Assembly (NCBI RefSeq): GCF_014191545.1
Contig: NZ_AP023361.1
Span: 1,144,501 to 1,208,500, forward strand
DNA from: Terrihabitans soli
GTDB lineage: Bacteria; Pseudomonadota; Alphaproteobacteria; Rhizobiales; Methylopilaceae
Length of the DNA stretch: 64,000 nt
Reading direction: 5' to 3'
Shown here piece after piece: positions 63,516 to 64,000 of the stretch. Numbering within the stretch: the stretch's first letter is position 1; each line of letters begins with the position of its first letter. The notes below the pieces were generated by a model that was not told where the DNA came from, ran no database searches, and was given only the letters and a program-made list of their open reading frames with translations. The position numbers and the translations under genes were made by a program.

Positions 63516-64000
63516 GCGGATGCACCTTCGCCCAGCTGGCGCGGCAAAGTGATGACGAATGTCGTGCCCTGATTGAGGATCGAGCGCAGCGCGATCTCGC
63601 CCCCGAGATTGCGGATCACGTTGCGCACATGCGCAAGGCCGACGCCTTCGCCCGGCGCGTCCTGCATGCCGGACCTCCGGAAGAGTTCGAACACGCGCTC
63701 ATGATCCTGCTCGGCGATGCCGCGCCCGTTGTCCTCGATCTCGATCTCGACTCTGTCGCCGGGCACGAGCTTGGCGCGGATGGCGATGCGCAGCGGCCGG
63801 TCTTTGGCGCGATACTTCACGGCATTGTCGAGAAGATTGCCGAACACCTGTTCGAGCGACAGCCGGTCGGAGGTGATGGCCGGCACGTCGAGCGCCAGAG
63901 AGATCGTGCCTTGCGCCTCGTCGATCTGATGGCGGATGGCGGCGGCGGTCATGCCGGCAAGCTCGGCGAGATCGATTTTTTCCGCCGTCAATGCGCGGCG
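63512..64000 (-). CDS. Sensor histidine kinase, C-terminal part
   Basis: The visible 162 residues are the end of a kinase whose start lies beyond the window. They hold the ATP-binding domain: N box EQVFGNLLDNAVKY, G1 IEIEDNGRGI, F box VFELF, G2 GEGVGLAHVRNVI. The reading frame continues past 63991 into position 64000, so an in-window start is not real. It overlaps the binding-protein gene by ATGA. Stimulus unknown, probably the ligand of that protein. Confidence 0.88.
   Translation of the reverse strand, partial: RRALTAEKIDLAELAGMTAAAIRHQIDEAQGTISLALDVPAITSDRLSLEQVFGNLLDNAVKYRAKDRPLRIAIRAKLVPGDRVEIEIEDNGRGIAEQDHERVFELFRRSGMQDAPGEGVGLAHVRNVIRNLGGEIALRSILNQGTTFVITLPRQLGEGASA

Noticed and set aside
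1-64000. CRISPR array, transposase, prophage or riboswitch
   Set aside because: No spaced direct repeats, no IS-type terminal repeats with transposase, no phage structural genes and no recognisable riboswitch core were seen.

Overview
The window is chromosomal DNA of an alphaproteobacterium, most likely from the Hyphomicrobiales (Rhizobiales). The signs are a high GC content, a Porin_2-type outer-membrane porin, the gene order pdxJ-acpS-lepB-rnc-era-recO, an RpoE-ChrR singlet-oxygen locus, a promoter matching the alphaproteobacterial general-stress sigma factor EcfG, and a fused Rsh (RelA/SpoT) enzyme beside rpoZ. I cannot name the genus.

Layout. 0.2-1.2 kb: a PdxA-family dehydrogenase. 1.2-8.0 kb: a compact RpoE-ChrR regulon. 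It holds a Cfa-like lipid methyltransferase, a DUF1365 protein and an FAD oxidoreductase on the minus strand, diverging from rpoE-chrR, an alpha/beta hydrolase and a DUF1295 protein, and closes with a DUF2177 membrane protein. Three promoters carry the same TGATCC-N16-CGT signature. 8.1-10.0 kb: a phosphotransferase, tRNA-Gln(CTG) and a glycosyltransferase-like protein. 10.2-14.4 kb: an RND efflux adaptor and pump. 14.4-19.4 kb: the major porin with its terminator, a second phosphotransferase and a lytic transglycosylase. 19.6-31 kb: housekeeping genes (dapA, smpB, a uracil-DNA glycosylase, an NYN nuclease, rpoZ, rsh, pyrE, a DUF2062 gene, pdxJ, acpS, lepB, rnc, era, recO). 31-41.4 kb: parC, a divergent pair of uncharacterised genes separated by back-to-back Pho-box-like sites, a UPF0173 hydrolase, and the gatC-gatA...gatB amidotransferase genes with a chorismate mutase and two small genes between gatA and gatB, followed by a PMT-type glycosyltransferase.

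41.7-47.6 kb: envelope and stress genes (DUF3750, DUF4394, GST, a DUF883/holin-like pair behind an EcfG promoter, a Sel1-like protein, a DUF2189 protein) and a patch of palindromic repeats. 47.7-50.7 kb: a lower-GC island with a complete EcoRII-like restriction-modification system, dcm-vsr-ecoRIIR, in one minus-strand operon. 51.0-54.7 kb: an Mla lipid-transport operon (mlaE with STAS, mlaF, and mlaD with an apparent fused PqiC-like tail) and a secreted protein. 54.8-60.9 kb: a catabolic cluster with a GntR/FCD regulator, an FAH-family hydrolase, a NitT/TauT-type ABC importer with two different permeases, and a divergent NAD-isocitrate-dehydrogenase-like gene; CCAAT/ATTGG dyads lie at both control regions. 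60.9-61.9 kb: an orphan secreted protein lying between the 3' end of the dehydrogenase gene and a second, partial copy of that 3' end. 61.9-64 kb: a DHFR-like reductase and a periplasmic sugar-binding protein overlapping a sensor kinase that runs off the window.

The observations I rate highest are the three matched RpoE promoters, the symmetric double Pho box at 34.2 kb, the structure-conserved paired-hairpin repeat at 19.5 and 47.2 kb, the duplicated dehydrogenase 3' end at 61.8 kb, the telomere-like G-quadruplex tract at 50.87 kb, and the self-contained EcoRII-Dcm-Vsr operon with operator-like dyads. I saw no CRISPR array, no transposase and no phage structural gene.
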